Part shown: positions 39,711-48,944 of the stretch, one piece after another
Position numbering within the stretch: the first letter of the stretch is position 1
Layout: each line of letters starts with the position of its first letter
Assembly: GCA_945867815.1 (NCBI GenBank)
Contig: CAMBIX010000005.1
Location: forward strand, 1-64,000
Length of the DNA: 64,000 nucleotides
DNA from: an uncultured Veillonellaceae bacterium
Lineage (GTDB): Bacteria; Bacillota; Negativicutes; Veillonellales; Veillonellaceae
Direction of reading: 5' to 3'
Made by a program: the position numbers and the translations under genes
The notes under the pieces: model-generated
The model's database searches: none
Told to the model about the DNA's origin: nothing
The model's input: only the letters and a program-made list of their open reading frames with translations

Positions 39711-39742
39711 ATCTACCCATAATCTACCCATAATCTACTCAT
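39711..39742. repeat. Short tandem repeat ATCTACCCATA x3
   Basis: Three copies of an 11-bp unit (the third with one change) lie between the LysR terminator and the rpsF promoter. No function is suggested. Confidence 0.6.
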
Positions 39743-39748
39743 AAAAAA

Positions 39749-39778
39749 AGCAGAACAGGTCGCTACCTGTTCCGCTTT
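39749..39778 (-). terminator. Terminator of the LysR-type gene
   Basis: On the minus strand, GCGGAACAGGT-AGCG-ACCTGTTCTGC is followed by TTTTTTT, directly after the regulator stop codon. Confidence 0.85.
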
Positions 39779-39795
39779 CTCTATTATATATATAA

Positions 39796-40722
39796 TTATA
39801 GTACTTCCTTACGACCAGCCTTAAAACGTTGATCTGTTTGATAAGCCACATAATTAACAAAGACCTTCATGGTTTCCCACTTAGAATTATTATGACGGTA
39901 AGCAAAACTTACCTGCAAATTTAATGGTTTATGTAAGATATAAATACCATCTTTCTTACCTAATACTTCTAACAAATGTTTAGGCACTAAAGCGCCTGCT
40001 TCATTACTCTGACAATAGTTAATCATCGTATACGGATTAGATAAACGCAGTGTATTAATAGCTGGCTGACGACCTTCTTCTCCAAAATAAGTCCGCAAAC
40101 GCTGACTCATAAAGTATTTTGGTGGATACATAACAAACTGATTATCCAAAATATCGGCCACTGTCGCTTCTTCATGGCCTAACTGGCAATTAGGTGCATA
40201 ATACACAATTTCTTCTTCATGAAGAGCTACACTTTCATAAGCACTCATATCTTTATTATTAGGCAAATACAATAAAGCAATATCAATACGGTTTTCTCGA
40301 AGGTCTAACAGTACTTCTTCTTCTTCCATATCATAAACAGACACGGAGAATTCCGGATGACAGCTCTGAAAATATTTTACATATTCATTTAAACGAATAT
40401 CACCAATACTACGTAAAATACCAATATTCAAGATTGGTTTTTCTAATTTATTAGCCAAACGGATTGCATGAATGGCCCGTTCTAAACTTTCTACAATATG
40501 TTCGACTTCTGGTAAAAACTTTTCACCTTCTGGCGTTAATCGACTGCCTCTAGTAGACCGCGAAATTAATCGCACACCTACTAAATTTTCTAACTTCTTC
40601 ATTTGCGCACTAAAAGCAGACTGCGTAATATTTGCCGCCTGCGCTGCCAATGTAAAGTTCCCTGTTTTGCTATAAGTAATAAAGCTCTGTAATTCCTGTA
40701 GGGTCGGCAGTTTTTCAATCAT
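39796..40722 (-). CDS. LysR-family transcriptional regulator
   Basis: This 308-residue protein has an N-terminal winged helix (LPTLQELQSFITYSKTGNFTLAAQAANITQSAFSAQMKKLENLVGVRLISRSTRGSRLTPEGEKFL) and a LysR substrate-binding domain from about residue 92. It is monocistronic with its own terminator. Its target and effector are unknown. It is a single LysR gene with no divergent neighbour sharing its promoter except the distant rpsD. Confidence 0.93.
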   Translation of the reverse strand: MIEKLPTLQELQSFITYSKTGNFTLAAQAANITQSAFSAQMKKLENLVGVRLISRSTRGSRLTPEGEKFLPEVEHIVESLERAIHAIRLANKLEKPILNIGILRSIGDIRLNEYVKYFQSCHPEFSVSVYDMEEEEVLLDLRENRIDIALLYLPNNKDMSAYESVALHEEEIVYYAPNCQLGHEEATVADILDNQFVMYPPKYFMSQRLRTYFGEEGRQPAINTLRLSNPYTMINYCQSNEAGALVPKHLLEVLGKKDGIYILHKPLNLQVSFAYRHNNSKWETMKVFVNYVAYQTDQRFKAGRKEVL

Positions 40723-41069
40723 TTCTAAATCCCTCTTTGCTGCAACAATCTTTTTTATTTATACATCTGAGTAATAACCTTACTCATCAAAAAAATCTAC
40801 CACAATTATTATCCATGGCTTCATGTATGTTATTCTATCACAAATTAAGATTCTGTATAGGTATTTTCTCATCTTTTTCTATAAGCAACTGTTATTGTTT
40901 ATTCATCACTTTATTTAACTTATCAGAATATCTGCCCAAGTATACTTTTAGTTGCTACCTTCTTATCTAATACCTATAAAAAATACTACCTTTAGATTTT
41001 TCCTCTTAAAAGAGCTACGTCCTAGCACTGACTTAGTTACCACTTATCCTATTTCATATTCATATATAA
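40723..41069. other. Intergenic region, no gene recognised
   Basis: A strongly A+T-rich stretch between the divergent LysR and rpsD genes. Short open frames here lack ribosome binding sites and composition typical of genes. I see nothing beyond the rpsD promoter at its right edge. Confidence 0.6.
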
Positions 41070-41099
41070 TTGACAGGCTCCTTATAAGAATGCTAAACT
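41070..41099 (+). promoter_or_regulatory. Promoter of rpsD
   Basis: TTGACA (41,070-41,075), 18-bp spacer, TAAACT (41,094-41,099), about 60 bases before the start codon. The leader could host S4 autoregulation. Confidence 0.7.
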
Positions 41100-41157
41100 A
41101 TAACAGTATTGGCATAAGCCATACAGTTTTATATTTATATAAGAGGTGATAACTCAC

Positions 41158-41745
41158 ATGGCAACGAGAAGAGAAGCACGATTTAAGTTATGCCGTCGTT
41201 TTGGTGTGAACGTTTTCGGTCACGCTAAGGCTTTAAAACGTGTAAAGAAAGATCAAAGACAACGTAAAATGTCCGAATACGGTTCCCAGTTATTGGAAAA
41301 GCAGAAAGTTAAAGCTTACTACAATCTTTTGGAACGTCAATTCGTACGTTACTATGACAAAGCTAAAAAAATGCAGGGCGTTACTGGTCAAAATATGTTG
41401 ATTCTTTTAGAACGCCGTTTAGATAACTTAGTATATCGTGCTGGTTTTGGTAATTCAATTCGTCAGGCACGCCAAATGGTAAACCATGGTCATATCTTGG
41501 TTAACGGTCGTCGTGTAGACATTCCTTCCTATCAGTGTAAACCTGGTGATGTTATTGAACTTCGTGAAGCATCCCGCGACAATGAAATGTTCAAAACTAA
41601 CTTCCAAGAACTTGGTTCTTTCGATTTACCTTACATCGAAAAAGACTTGGATAACTTCAAAGCTACATTCTCCCGTCTTCCTGTACGCGAAGAATTACCT
41701 ATCGAAGTTAACGAAACGCTTATCGTCGAATTGTACAGCAAATAA
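41158..41745 (+). CDS. rpsD: 30S ribosomal protein S4, displaced from the alpha operon
   Basis: This 195-residue protein starts at ATG 41,158 after GAGGTG. The S4 core is clear ([90 protein letters not shown], the S4 RNA-binding domain). The N-terminus lacks the zinc-binding CxxC set. It is a single-gene unit here and is absent from its usual place between rpsK and rpoA. Confidence 0.96.
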   Translation: MATRREARFKLCRRFGVNVFGHAKALKRVKKDQRQRKMSEYGSQLLEKQKVKAYYNLLERQFVRYYDKAKKMQGVTGQNMLILLERRLDNLVYRAGFGNSIRQARQMVNHGHILVNGRRVDIPSYQCKPGDVIELREASRDNEMFKTNFQELGSFDLPYIEKDLDNFKATFSRLPVREELPIEVNETLIVELYSK

Positions 41746-41758
41746 TAATTTATTCTCA

Positions 41759-41797
41759 AGAGAGAGCTTGCCCAAAGGCAGGCTCTCTCTTTTTTTC
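41759..41797 (+). terminator. Terminator of rpsD
   Basis: AGAGAGAGCTTGCC-CAAA-GGCAGGCTCTCTCT is followed by a T run. Confidence 0.9.
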
Positions 41798-41812
41798 TAA
41801 GGAGTTTTACTT

Positions 41813-42026
41813 ATGAAACGTTTATTATTTAGTCATTTATATTCTTAGACTCACATAGGATTATTAATCCTACGTATCTTATTAGGTGCCATCCTAATCT
41901 ATCATGGATATATAAAAGTTGCTGGTGGCTGGGCAAAATCGAATCTACAGGCGCTGCCATGCAATATTTAGGACTTACAAGTGGCTTTTTATTTTGGGGC
42001 CTAGCGAAAAGAGCCTCCCATCTATG
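41813..42026 (+). pseudogene. Broken DoxX-like membrane protein gene
   Basis: ATG with AAGGAG opens MKRLLFSHLYS, then a TAG at codon 12. The frame continues LLILRILLGAILIYHGYIKVAGGW, the DoxX first membrane segment with its G-Y-x-K box. A one-base shift near 41,938 leads to ESTGAAMQYLGLTSGFLFWGLA in another frame, and the rest of the gene is missing. A nonsense codon, a frameshift and a truncation make it a relic. Confidence 0.7.
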
Positions 42027-42042
42027 ATAGGAGGCTCCTTCT
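42008..42042. terminator. Bidirectional terminator between DoxX relic and MFS gene
   Basis: GAGCCTCC-CATCTATGATA-GGAGGCTC has short T runs on both strands. On the minus strand it follows the MFS gene. Confidence 0.75.
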
Positions 42043-42058
42043 TGTATTTTATTTGTAA

Positions 42059-43315
42059 TTAATGCTGTTGTTTTGTCAAACGACGAGCTTCTGCTCCATT
42101 CTGACGACCTGTTGTGCGGCCATACATAAAATGATACATAAAGAAACATACAAGAGCAATAACAGCCGTTATTGCGAAAATATCAGAGAAGCTAAAGGCT
42201 GGACGTAAGAAACCTAAGATATAAGGCCCAACACCTAAACCTAAGTCTAGGGCAATAAAATAAGTAGATGTAGCAACCCCGACACGTTCAACAGGAACAA
42301 GTTTAATACAAACAGCCTGTCCATTGGACATGTAAGTCCCATACCCTAATCCAACAAAAATAGCCGATACCAATAATACCCAGCTAACATGAGCAATAGC
42401 GATTAAATACAAGCCAATAGCTAAACAAATAAAGCACGGATACAAAACAGGATTTTCTCCACGACGGTCAAATAAAATACCTAATAGTGGCCGCGTTAAA
42501 GTAATAATTCCAGCATAAACAACGAAGAAGAAGGTAGCCGCTGTTACCAAGTTCAATTGGCGAGAATAATCAGCTAGAAAAGCCAAAACACCAGAATAAG
42601 CAAAAGCTACGAAGAAGCCAACAATACAAATAGATGAAACAGCCGGTTCTAAATAATCAGAAATCTTGAATTTCTTTTCTGTCTTAACTTCGGCTAATTC
42701 TTCATCTTCTACTTCTTTCATTAACTTAGCCACTGGTTGTTTAAAGCGTAAGAACACAGTTCCCAACAAGCAAAAGACAACAAGGCCAATACAGAACCAA
42801 ACGATAAAGGTAAAGCTCGTTAATGTCATTAGCAACATACCAATGAAAGGTCCTATAGCAGCAGCCAAGCTCGTACTTAGGCCATAATAATTAATACCCC
42901 GACCACGTTGACTAGCCGGAATAATTGTTGCTACAATCGTACTCGTTGCTGTAGAAGCAATACCGTAACCAGCCCCATTTAAAAAGCGAACCGCATACAA
43001 GGTCCACAAATTAGGCAACCACAAATAAGCAATCGACGTAAACAAATAAATAAATAAACCTAAATACAAGGTTCGTTTATAACCAAACGGTTCGACACAA
43101 TGGCCAGCCCACATCCGCGCAAACAATGTACCTATAATAAAAATACCTGTAGCCAAACCCGCTTCACTCATAGAAGCACCTAATTGGTCTTTAGCTACCA
43201 AAGTAATGATAACTACTAAAATGTAATAAACTAAAAATATAATCCAGTTTATGACCGTGTCTAACATAAAAGCCGCGGTCCAGAGTGATTTTCCATCTGA
43301 CGCATCACTGCTCAT
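42059..43315 (-). CDS. Major facilitator superfamily transporter
   Basis: This 418-residue membrane protein has 12 predicted segments and a cytoplasmic charged loop in the middle (MKEVEDEELAEVKTEKKFKISDYLEP). MFS hallmarks are present: ARMWAGHCVEPFGYKRTLYLG after segment 2, and TRPLLGILFDRRGEN in the second half. The substrate is unknown; drug or metabolite efflux is equally possible. Confidence 0.9.
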   Translation of the reverse strand: MSSDASDGKSLWTAAFMLDTVINWIIFLVYYILVVIITLVAKDQLGASMSEAGLATGIFIIGTLFARMWAGHCVEPFGYKRTLYLGLFIYLFTSIAYLWLPNLWTLYAVRFLNGAGYGIASTATSTIVATIIPASQRGRGINYYGLSTSLAAAIGPFIGMLLMTLTSFTFIVWFCIGLVVFCLLGTVFLRFKQPVAKLMKEVEDEELAEVKTEKKFKISDYLEPAVSSICIVGFFVAFAYSGVLAFLADYSRQLNLVTAATFFFVVYAGIITLTRPLLGILFDRRGENPVLYPCFICLAIGLYLIAIAHVSWVLLVSAIFVGLGYGTYMSNGQAVCIKLVPVERVGVATSTYFIALDLGLGVGPYILGFLRPAFSFSDIFAITAVIALVCFFMYHFMYGRTTGRQNGAEARRLTKQQH

Positions 43316-43357
43316 TTACTATCGTCTCCCTTTTATATAATCTTTAGAACGATAGTG

Positions 43358-43386
43358 ATTATAGTACTTCACCCTTACTTTGTACA
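43358..43386 (-). promoter_or_regulatory. Promoter of the MFS gene
   Basis: On the minus strand, TGTACA (43,381-43,386), 17-bp spacer, TATAAT (43,358-43,363), about 40 bases before the start codon. The rest of 43,387-43,651 holds no convincing gene. Confidence 0.6.
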
Positions 43387-43651
43387 GCCATAATTATTAG
43401 AACTCTATTATCATTTTTTATGATGATACCGTTGCAACACCTTTTATTCTGTATATTTGTTATAAGCGCGTTTATATCATTACCTTTTATCAAAAGAAAG
43501 TCATATACAAGAATCTATTTTCGCTGCATAAACAATACTCTTCATGTAATATTTATAATTTTCCTCCTTTTATACAAAGAAAGACTACTAACAGAAAAAA
43601 GCCTCATTGACTCTCTTCCATTAGTAGTCATTTTTATTATATTCACTTTCA

Positions 43652-44146
43652 CTACCGATAAGCTACCCGTTCTGGCACTGTGTCATGAAAATGCAAGCGT
43701 TTATGAGCTGTTTCTTCCCAGTCTGTCCCTGGCTTTCCATAATTAGCAAACGGGTCAATGGATATGCCACCACGTGGCGTAAATCGGCCCCATACTTCAA
43801 TATACTTAGGAGATAATAGCTTAATCAAATCCTTCATAATAATATTGACGCAATCTTCATGAAAATCACCATGGTTACGGAAACTAAACAAATAAAGCTT
43901 CAAAGACTTACTTTCCACCAATCGCTGATCTGGTACATAGGAAATATAAATCGTCGCAAAATCCGGTTGTCCCGTCATTGGACACAATGAGGTAAACTCT
44001 GGACAATTAAATTTTACAAAGTAATCATTATCTGGATGTTTATTAATAAACGATTCCAATACATCTGGTGCATAATCTGTTGGATACTCTATTTTATGAC
44101 CTAAACCATGTACCCCTTGTAATTCTTCTTTTGTACGTCCTGTCAT
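43652..44146 (-). CDS. queF: NADPH-dependent 7-cyano-7-deazaguanine reductase
   Basis: This 164-residue protein starts at [11 protein letters not shown] after AAGGAG. QueF of the short type reduces preQ0 to preQ1 in queuosine synthesis. The active-site Cys is in [30 protein letters not shown], with the QueF motif [24 protein letters not shown]. It is monocistronic here, with no queC/D/E next to it. I saw no preQ1 riboswitch upstream. Confidence 0.95.
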   Translation of the reverse strand: MTGRTKEELQGVHGLGHKIEYPTDYAPDVLESFINKHPDNDYFVKFNCPEFTSLCPMTGQPDFATIYISYVPDQRLVESKSLKLYLFSFRNHGDFHEDCVNIIMKDLIKLLSPKYIEVWGRFTPRGGISIDPFANYGKPGTDWEETAHKRLHFHDTVPERVAYR

Positions 44147-44354
44147 ATGTATACTCCTTATCACTACATCCTTTAATACAATACGCTTAATTTCAGTGTC
44201 CTCATTGTACCATACTTATAAAATATTACTAGCTCAACAGCTATGACTTTACCTCACCATTTCCCCCGTCTTATATACACCTATATCCCCTATCCTTAAA
44301 TTCATAAGATAAAGAAACCTAGCGCGCCTACTCTTACCAATAACGTGAAAAACC

Positions 44355-44389
44355 AAAAAAGGCCTAAGCAAAAAGCTTAGGTCTTTTCC
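44355..44389 (-). terminator. Terminator of the 2-oxoacid oxidoreductase operon
   Basis: On the minus strand, GACCTAAGC-TTTTT-GCTTAGGCC is followed by TTTTTT. It lies about 55 bases after the beta subunit stop. Confidence 0.85.
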
Positions 44390-44442
44390 TATACAAGTGA
44401 CTAACCTTGTCTACTAACAAGAAAAGAAGTTAGACACTCCTA

Positions 44443-45318
44443 TTATTTAAATTCTTGACACAAACTAGCAAACAGTTCCGCACTTGGCTTTTCAACCGTC
44501 TTAACTAAAGCCTGTGCATGAGCCCCGTTAACCGAAGCCATCGCTTCTTCAAAGGAACCACGGTTATCTTCATGATAAACAAGACCGGTTAATAGGCCAT
44601 CATATTTATGCAAGGTGGCCATAGCTAGGCTACGGTCACTCGAATCATAACCATCTACATCAGCTAAGGATGTTAGATGTTCCTTAAACCAGTCATAGCT
44701 ATTTCGTTTATTATAAGTTACACAAGGGCTAAAGACGTTGATAAATGAGAAGCCATCATGCTGAATCCCTTTCTTAATCAAATCAACCAATTCTGCCCGA
44801 TTAATCATATAACTCTGGGCTACAAAAGTAGCACCAGAAGCAATAGCTGTTTCACAAATAGGAAGCGGTGTTTCAAAAGAACCTTTTGGTGACGTCTTTG
44901 TTACAAAGCCAATATCAGACCGCGGGGATGTCTGCCCTTTAGTCAAGCCATATACATGGTTATCCATAACGATGTAAGTAATATTTACATTACGTTTAAT
45001 GGCATGAACCGTATGCCCCACGCCAATAGCGTAAGCATCACCATCACCACCAGCAACCAATACGGTTAAATCATCATTAGCTAATTTTACCCCTTGTGCA
45101 TAGGGTAAAGCACGGCCATGTGTAGTATGGGACCCATAGGTATAAAAATAACCACCAATACGGCTAGAACAGCCAATCCCAGAGATAAGAGCCATCTGTT
45201 CTGGCGCAATATTAAGTTCCGTCAAGGCATCTGTAATCGCTGCCTGCACGCCATAGTGACCACAACCTGGACACCAATTCGGACGAATATCATTTTTATA
45301 ATCTGCAGCAACAGTCAT
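44443..45318 (-). CDS. 2-oxoacid:ferredoxin oxidoreductase, beta subunit
   Basis: This 291-residue subunit carries thiamine diphosphate and an iron-sulfur cluster: RPNWCPGCGHYGVQAAI has the C-x2-C-G-H start, and VLVAGGDGDAYAIGVGHTVHAIKRNVNITYIVMDN is the thiamine-binding G-D-G-D box. It is coupled to the alpha subunit gene (1-base gap). Together they oxidise a 2-oxoacid such as 2-oxoglutarate to the acyl-CoA with reduction of ferredoxin. Substrate choice cannot be read safely. Confidence 0.93.
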   Translation of the reverse strand: MTVAADYKNDIRPNWCPGCGHYGVQAAITDALTELNIAPEQMALISGIGCSSRIGGYFYTYGSHTTHGRALPYAQGVKLANDDLTVLVAGGDGDAYAIGVGHTVHAIKRNVNITYIVMDNHVYGLTKGQTSPRSDIGFVTKTSPKGSFETPLPICETAIASGATFVAQSYMINRAELVDLIKKGIQHDGFSFINVFSPCVTYNKRNSYDWFKEHLTSLADVDGYDSSDRSLAMATLHKYDGLLTGLVYHEDNRGSFEEAMASVNGAHAQALVKTVEKPSAELFASLCQEFK

Positions 45319-45319
45319 A

Positions 45320-47086
45320 TTAGAGTACCTCCTTCACTGCGTTTACCACATAGGATGCTGTAAATGGATTCCCATCATATTTTAAACAGCTAGCAATTTT
45401 ATCTTTATCCGGCATATGGATACGGAACATGTCTGTTAACTGTTCTGTTGCATTTTGTTCGCAAATAACAACCTTTTTAGCCTTTGTATAGAATGGCAAT
45501 AATTGCTTGGTTGGGAATGGTTTAATTAAGCGAAGTTGCAAGTGATTTACTTTTACCCCATCGGCTTCTAAACGTACTTTCGCTTCTTCCAAGGCACCAC
45601 GGCTAGATGCAATACCAATGAGCAAGACATCACATGCATCATGGTCTGCATTATTTAAGAATGGATCATAGTAATCAGCCACCGTTTCTAACTTACGAAA
45701 CCGTTTATCTGTTTGACTTACGTGCATGGATGGTGCTTCCGCTGGTTTCCCTTCTTCATTATGTTCTAAACCTGTTGACAAGAATAGGCCATTCTTCATA
45801 CCAGGGATAGTCCGTGGAGAGATACCATCTTCTGTCAATTCAAAGCGTTTGAAATAATGAGGCCGTTCCAAAGCAGGTAGATCGGCTTCTTTTACTAATT
45901 TACCTCGTTCAATAGGTACGCGATTTAAATCAAAGCTTGGTACTGACTGTTTATTTAGTCCCTGCTGTAAATCCGGCATAAAGATGACTGGACATTGATA
46001 CCGTTCCGCTAAGTTAAAGGCCTTCTGAATTTCATAGAAGCATTCTTCAATACTGGTTGGAGAAATAACGATATTCGCATAGTCACCATGAGCATTATGA
46101 CAAGCTGCATTAATATCAGACTGTTCTACCTTTGTCGCCATACCTGTAGATGGACCAGACCGCTGTACATCAATAACAACAACTGGAATTTCTGCCATAG
46201 ACGCCATAGATAGGGATTCAGCCATCAAGCTAAGACCTGGACCTGATGTACAAGTAAAGGCACGAACCCCAGCATAAGCGGCCCCCATAGCTGTCATACA
46301 AGAAGCAATTTCATCTTCTGTCTGTTCAACAGTAGCATCAATTTTATCCATCTTCTTAATCATATATTCCATAACTTCCGAAGCTGGTGTAATAGGATAA
46401 GACGCCATAAAACGTGAACCAGCCGCAATAGCTCCTAAGGCAATAGCTTCGTTACCTAAGAGGAACATCTGATCCTTCTTTTCTGGTACTGGTAACGTAT
46501 CTGGTTCAGCGCCTAATTGTTCTTTTTGTTCTAGTACAAGTGCATAACCATCTTCAAAAGCCTGCAAGTTCTTATCTACAATTTCTTGTGACTTCTTCTG
46601 GAACTTAGCTGCAATGGCATCACGGAATGGTGCTTTTTCAAAGCCAAGCAATGCCACAGACATCCCTAAAGATACAATGTTACGCATCAACAAAGTACCC
46701 TGCTTTAAGGCCGTTTCAGAAATTGGTAAAGCCAAGCAGTGAATTGGTTTACCATCAAACTTTGAGAAGTCTGGTTTTACCTTGCTATCACAGATAATAT
46801 AACCACCATGACGGACTTCATCACCATGCTTATCTACCGTTTCCTGGTCTAAAGCGACTAAAAAATCAACCGATTCGCCAACCGTCATGATTGGTTCTAA
46901 CGCAATGCGAAGGCCAAAGGTTGTATGCCCTCCTTTAATACGAGATGCAAACAAACGCTGGCTGTATAAGGAATACCCTTCTTTCGCAAGAATCGTAGCC
47001 ATAATTTCGCCACAAGACTCGATTCCTTCCCCTTGTTGTCCGCCCATTTTCCAGATAAAATCTTTACGTTTCTCCAAGAAATTCAC
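45320..47086 (-). CDS. 2-oxoacid:ferredoxin oxidoreductase, fused gamma-alpha subunit
   Basis: This 588-residue protein has residues 1-190 forming the gamma domain (KMGGQQGEGIESCGEIMATILAKEGYSLYSQRLFASRIKGGHTTFGLRIA). From about residue 205 the alpha pyrimidine-binding domain follows (LGNEAIALGAIAAGSRFMASYPITPASEVMEYM, then AFTCTSGPGLSLMAESLSMASMAEIPVVVIDVQRSGPSTGMATKVEQSD). The C-terminal domain closes the protein. Such gamma-alpha fusions are common in KorA-type enzymes of anaerobes. A perfect 22-bp palindrome lies upstream at 47,204-47,225. Confidence 0.93.
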   Translation of the reverse strand: MNFLEKRKDFIWKMGGQQGEGIESCGEIMATILAKEGYSLYSQRLFASRIKGGHTTFGLRIALEPIMTVGESVDFLVALDQETVDKHGDEVRHGGYIICDSKVKPDFSKFDGKPIHCLALPISETALKQGTLLMRNIVSLGMSVALLGFEKAPFRDAIAAKFQKKSQEIVDKNLQAFEDGYALVLEQKEQLGAEPDTLPVPEKKDQMFLLGNEAIALGAIAAGSRFMASYPITPASEVMEYMIKKMDKIDATVEQTEDEIASCMTAMGAAYAGVRAFTCTSGPGLSLMAESLSMASMAEIPVVVIDVQRSGPSTGMATKVEQSDINAACHNAHGDYANIVISPTSIEECFYEIQKAFNLAERYQCPVIFMPDLQQGLNKQSVPSFDLNRVPIERGKLVKEADLPALERPHYFKRFELTEDGISPRTIPGMKNGLFLSTGLEHNEEGKPAEAPSMHVSQTDKRFRKLETVADYYDPFLNNADHDACDVLLIGIASSRGALEEAKVRLEADGVKVNHLQLRLIKPFPTKQLLPFYTKAKKVVICEQNATEQLTDMFRIHMPDKDKIASCLKYDGNPFTASYVVNAVKEVL

Positions 47087-47203
47087 CCTCCTTAGGATTA
47101 ATAAGTATCATTACTCCTGTGAATTTACTTCTTCACTCAAACGCATTTCCGTTCTTACCTTTATCATACCATTTTTGCGCCTTAATAACTACGCTCACCA
47201 AGA

Positions 47204-47225
47204 TGTATATTCTATAGAATATACA
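47204..47225. promoter_or_regulatory. Perfect 22-bp palindrome upstream of the 2-oxoacid oxidoreductase operon
   Basis: TGTATATTC-TATA-GAATATACA is fully self-complementary over 22 bases. It lies about 120 bases before the operon start and roughly 40 bases upstream of a TATGAT -10 (47,163-47,168, minus strand). It is a likely operator for a dimeric regulator of unknown identity, and could also serve truA's 3' side as a weak hairpin. Confidence 0.6.
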
Positions 47226-47249
47226 ATTCTGATACTCCATCCATAACCC

Positions 47250-48095
47250 TTATGAATCACACCTATCTAACATGTAAATCCGTTCCTGAAGTCGCTGCTC
47301 TGTAAAAAACACTTCTTCCAAACACAGTCCCTGCGCTGGTGCTGTTTTGCCAATGGCCCGACGGTCTTTTCGAGCAAACAAATCGGGTATCTGCTCATAG
47401 CAAATTCGTCCCAAACCTACATCAACTAATAGACCGGCTATATTACGCACCATATGGTAGAGAAAGCCATCACCAATAACATGAATTTTTAACTGATGCC
47501 CCCCTTCATCTAATCGCACCCGCACGGCATACAGCGTCTTAATCGGTTGAGCTGGTGTAGAATTCGTCCCTCGAAAGGTGGTAAAATCATGTCTCCCTTC
47601 TAATAATTGACAAGCTTTTTGCATATCTTCTAACTTTAAGGCCTTACGTAGATGCCAATGAAACCGTCGATGCAAAGGGTCATCTACCTCATGATTATGA
47701 ATGGTATAAACATATTCCTTTCCCTTTATCTGCCAACGAGGCTTCCAATCAAGCGGTATTTCTTCCGCCTTGGTCACTACAATATCTGGTGGCAATAACC
47801 CTAGTAAGGCTCGGGTTAAATGGCTAACTGGGATACGTCCCCGTGTAAAAAAAGTTACCACTTGAAAACGAGCATGCACACCCGCATCCGTCCGCGACGA
47901 CCCATAAATCAAAATCGGTTCTGCACACACTGTACTTAAAGCCACTTCTAAACAAGCTTGTATAGTCCGCCCATTCGCTTGTCGCTGATAGCCTTTATAA
48001 TCTGTTCCATCATAAGCCACAATCAATCGTATATTACGTAAGGGTCTATGTTCTTTTTTTCTTCTTATCGTTTTACTCTCTTGTTTAGCTTCCAT
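47250..48095 (-). CDS. truA: tRNA pseudouridine synthase A
   Basis: This 281-residue protein has IRLIVAYDGTDYKGYQRQANGRTIQACLEVAL at the start and IYGSSRTDAGVHARFQVVTF with the catalytic Asp in R-T-D-A-G-V-H. FLYHMVRNIAGLLVDVGLG is near the end. It modifies U38-U40 of tRNAs. It is the last gene downstream of the ECF module, the common order in Firmicutes-type genomes. Confidence 0.95.
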   Translation of the reverse strand: MEAKQESKTIRRKKEHRPLRNIRLIVAYDGTDYKGYQRQANGRTIQACLEVALSTVCAEPILIYGSSRTDAGVHARFQVVTFFTRGRIPVSHLTRALLGLLPPDIVVTKAEEIPLDWKPRWQIKGKEYVYTIHNHEVDDPLHRRFHWHLRKALKLEDMQKACQLLEGRHDFTTFRGTNSTPAQPIKTLYAVRVRLDEGGHQLKIHVIGDGFLYHMVRNIAGLLVDVGLGRICYEQIPDLFARKDRRAIGKTAPAQGLCLEEVFFTEQRLQERIYMLDRCDS

Positions 48096-48138
48096 TATCT
48101 TTTACCCAAAATTATATAAAAAATGCTGTGCAAGCAAC

Positions 48139-48942
48139 TTACACAGCATAAAAACGCATAACTAAAATAATTAGAACAACCAAAATAAGTATAGACATAC
48201 TTACTGTATCTAAACGCGTATAACACAACTCTTTCATACGGGTTCGGCCTTCACCGCCTCGATAACAACGAGCTTCCATAGCTACCGCCAAATCATCAGC
48301 CCTACGAAAAGCACTAATAAATAAAGGTACTAATAAAGGCACCATGCTTTTAGCCCGTTTTACCAAACTACCAGTCGTAAAATCAGCTCCGCGTGACTCC
48401 TGCGCCTTCATAATGCGGTCTGTTTCTTCTAACAAAGTCGGAATAAATCGCAAAGCAATCGTCATCATCATAGCCAATTCATGAGACGGTACCCCTAACC
48501 GTTGAAAAGGTCTAAGCAAGCGTTCAATACCATCCGTTAACCGAATCGGTGATGTAGTATACGTTAACAAGGAAGAAAATAAAATCAAATAAACCAAACG
48601 AGCTGTCATGAGCACCCCCATTTGGAGACCTTCCTTAGTAATATGAATGAAACTCCATTGCCACAATACCGTTCCTGTTGATGTAAATACATGAATGGCT
48701 AACGTGAAGACAATAATAATCCATAAAGGCTTAAGTGCATTCCATAATAAACGGACAGGCAATTTAGACATCCAAATAACCCAAACTGTAAAAGCCGTTA
48801 CAAATAAATAAGACACCACAGTCTGTGCAAAAAAGATAGCCACAATATAAATAAGTGTCGCCAATATTTTAGTCCGTGGATCCATGCGGTGTAATAAAGA
48901 ATCGCCAGGAAAATACTGACCGATTGTTATGTTTCCTAACAT
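48139..48942 (-). CDS. ecfT: ECF transporter transmembrane protein EcfT
   Basis: This 267-residue membrane protein has coupling motifs with Ala-Arg-Gly type: MKAQESRGADFTTGSLVKRAKSMVPLLVPLFISAFRRADDLAVAMEARCYRGGEGRTRM. These are the two cytoplasmic helices that contact the ATPases. It forms the shared energy module for vitamin and metal S-components encoded elsewhere. It is 2 bases from ecfA2. Confidence 0.94.
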   Translation of the reverse strand: MLGNITIGQYFPGDSLLHRMDPRTKILATLIYIVAIFFAQTVVSYLFVTAFTVWVIWMSKLPVRLLWNALKPLWIIIVFTLAIHVFTSTGTVLWQWSFIHITKEGLQMGVLMTARLVYLILFSSLLTYTTSPIRLTDGIERLLRPFQRLGVPSHELAMMMTIALRFIPTLLEETDRIMKAQESRGADFTTGSLVKRAKSMVPLLVPLFISAFRRADDLAVAMEARCYRGGEGRTRMKELCYTRLDTVSMSILILVVLIILVMRFYAV

Positions 48943-48944
48943 AA

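Noticed and set aside
40737-41149. Two short plus-strand frames between the LysR gene and rpsD
   Set aside because: Composition is that of A+T-rich intergenic DNA, there is no Shine-Dalgarno sequence, and the second overlaps the rpsD promoter.
43420-43746. Hydrophobic plus-strand open frame of 108 codons
   Set aside because: No ribosome binding site, it overlaps the 3' end of queF on the other strand by 95 bases, and its second half is just queF read backwards.
44147-44260. preQ1 riboswitch upstream of queF
   Set aside because: The leader is short, with no recognisable preQ1 aptamer core; only a possible TACAAT -10 is seen.
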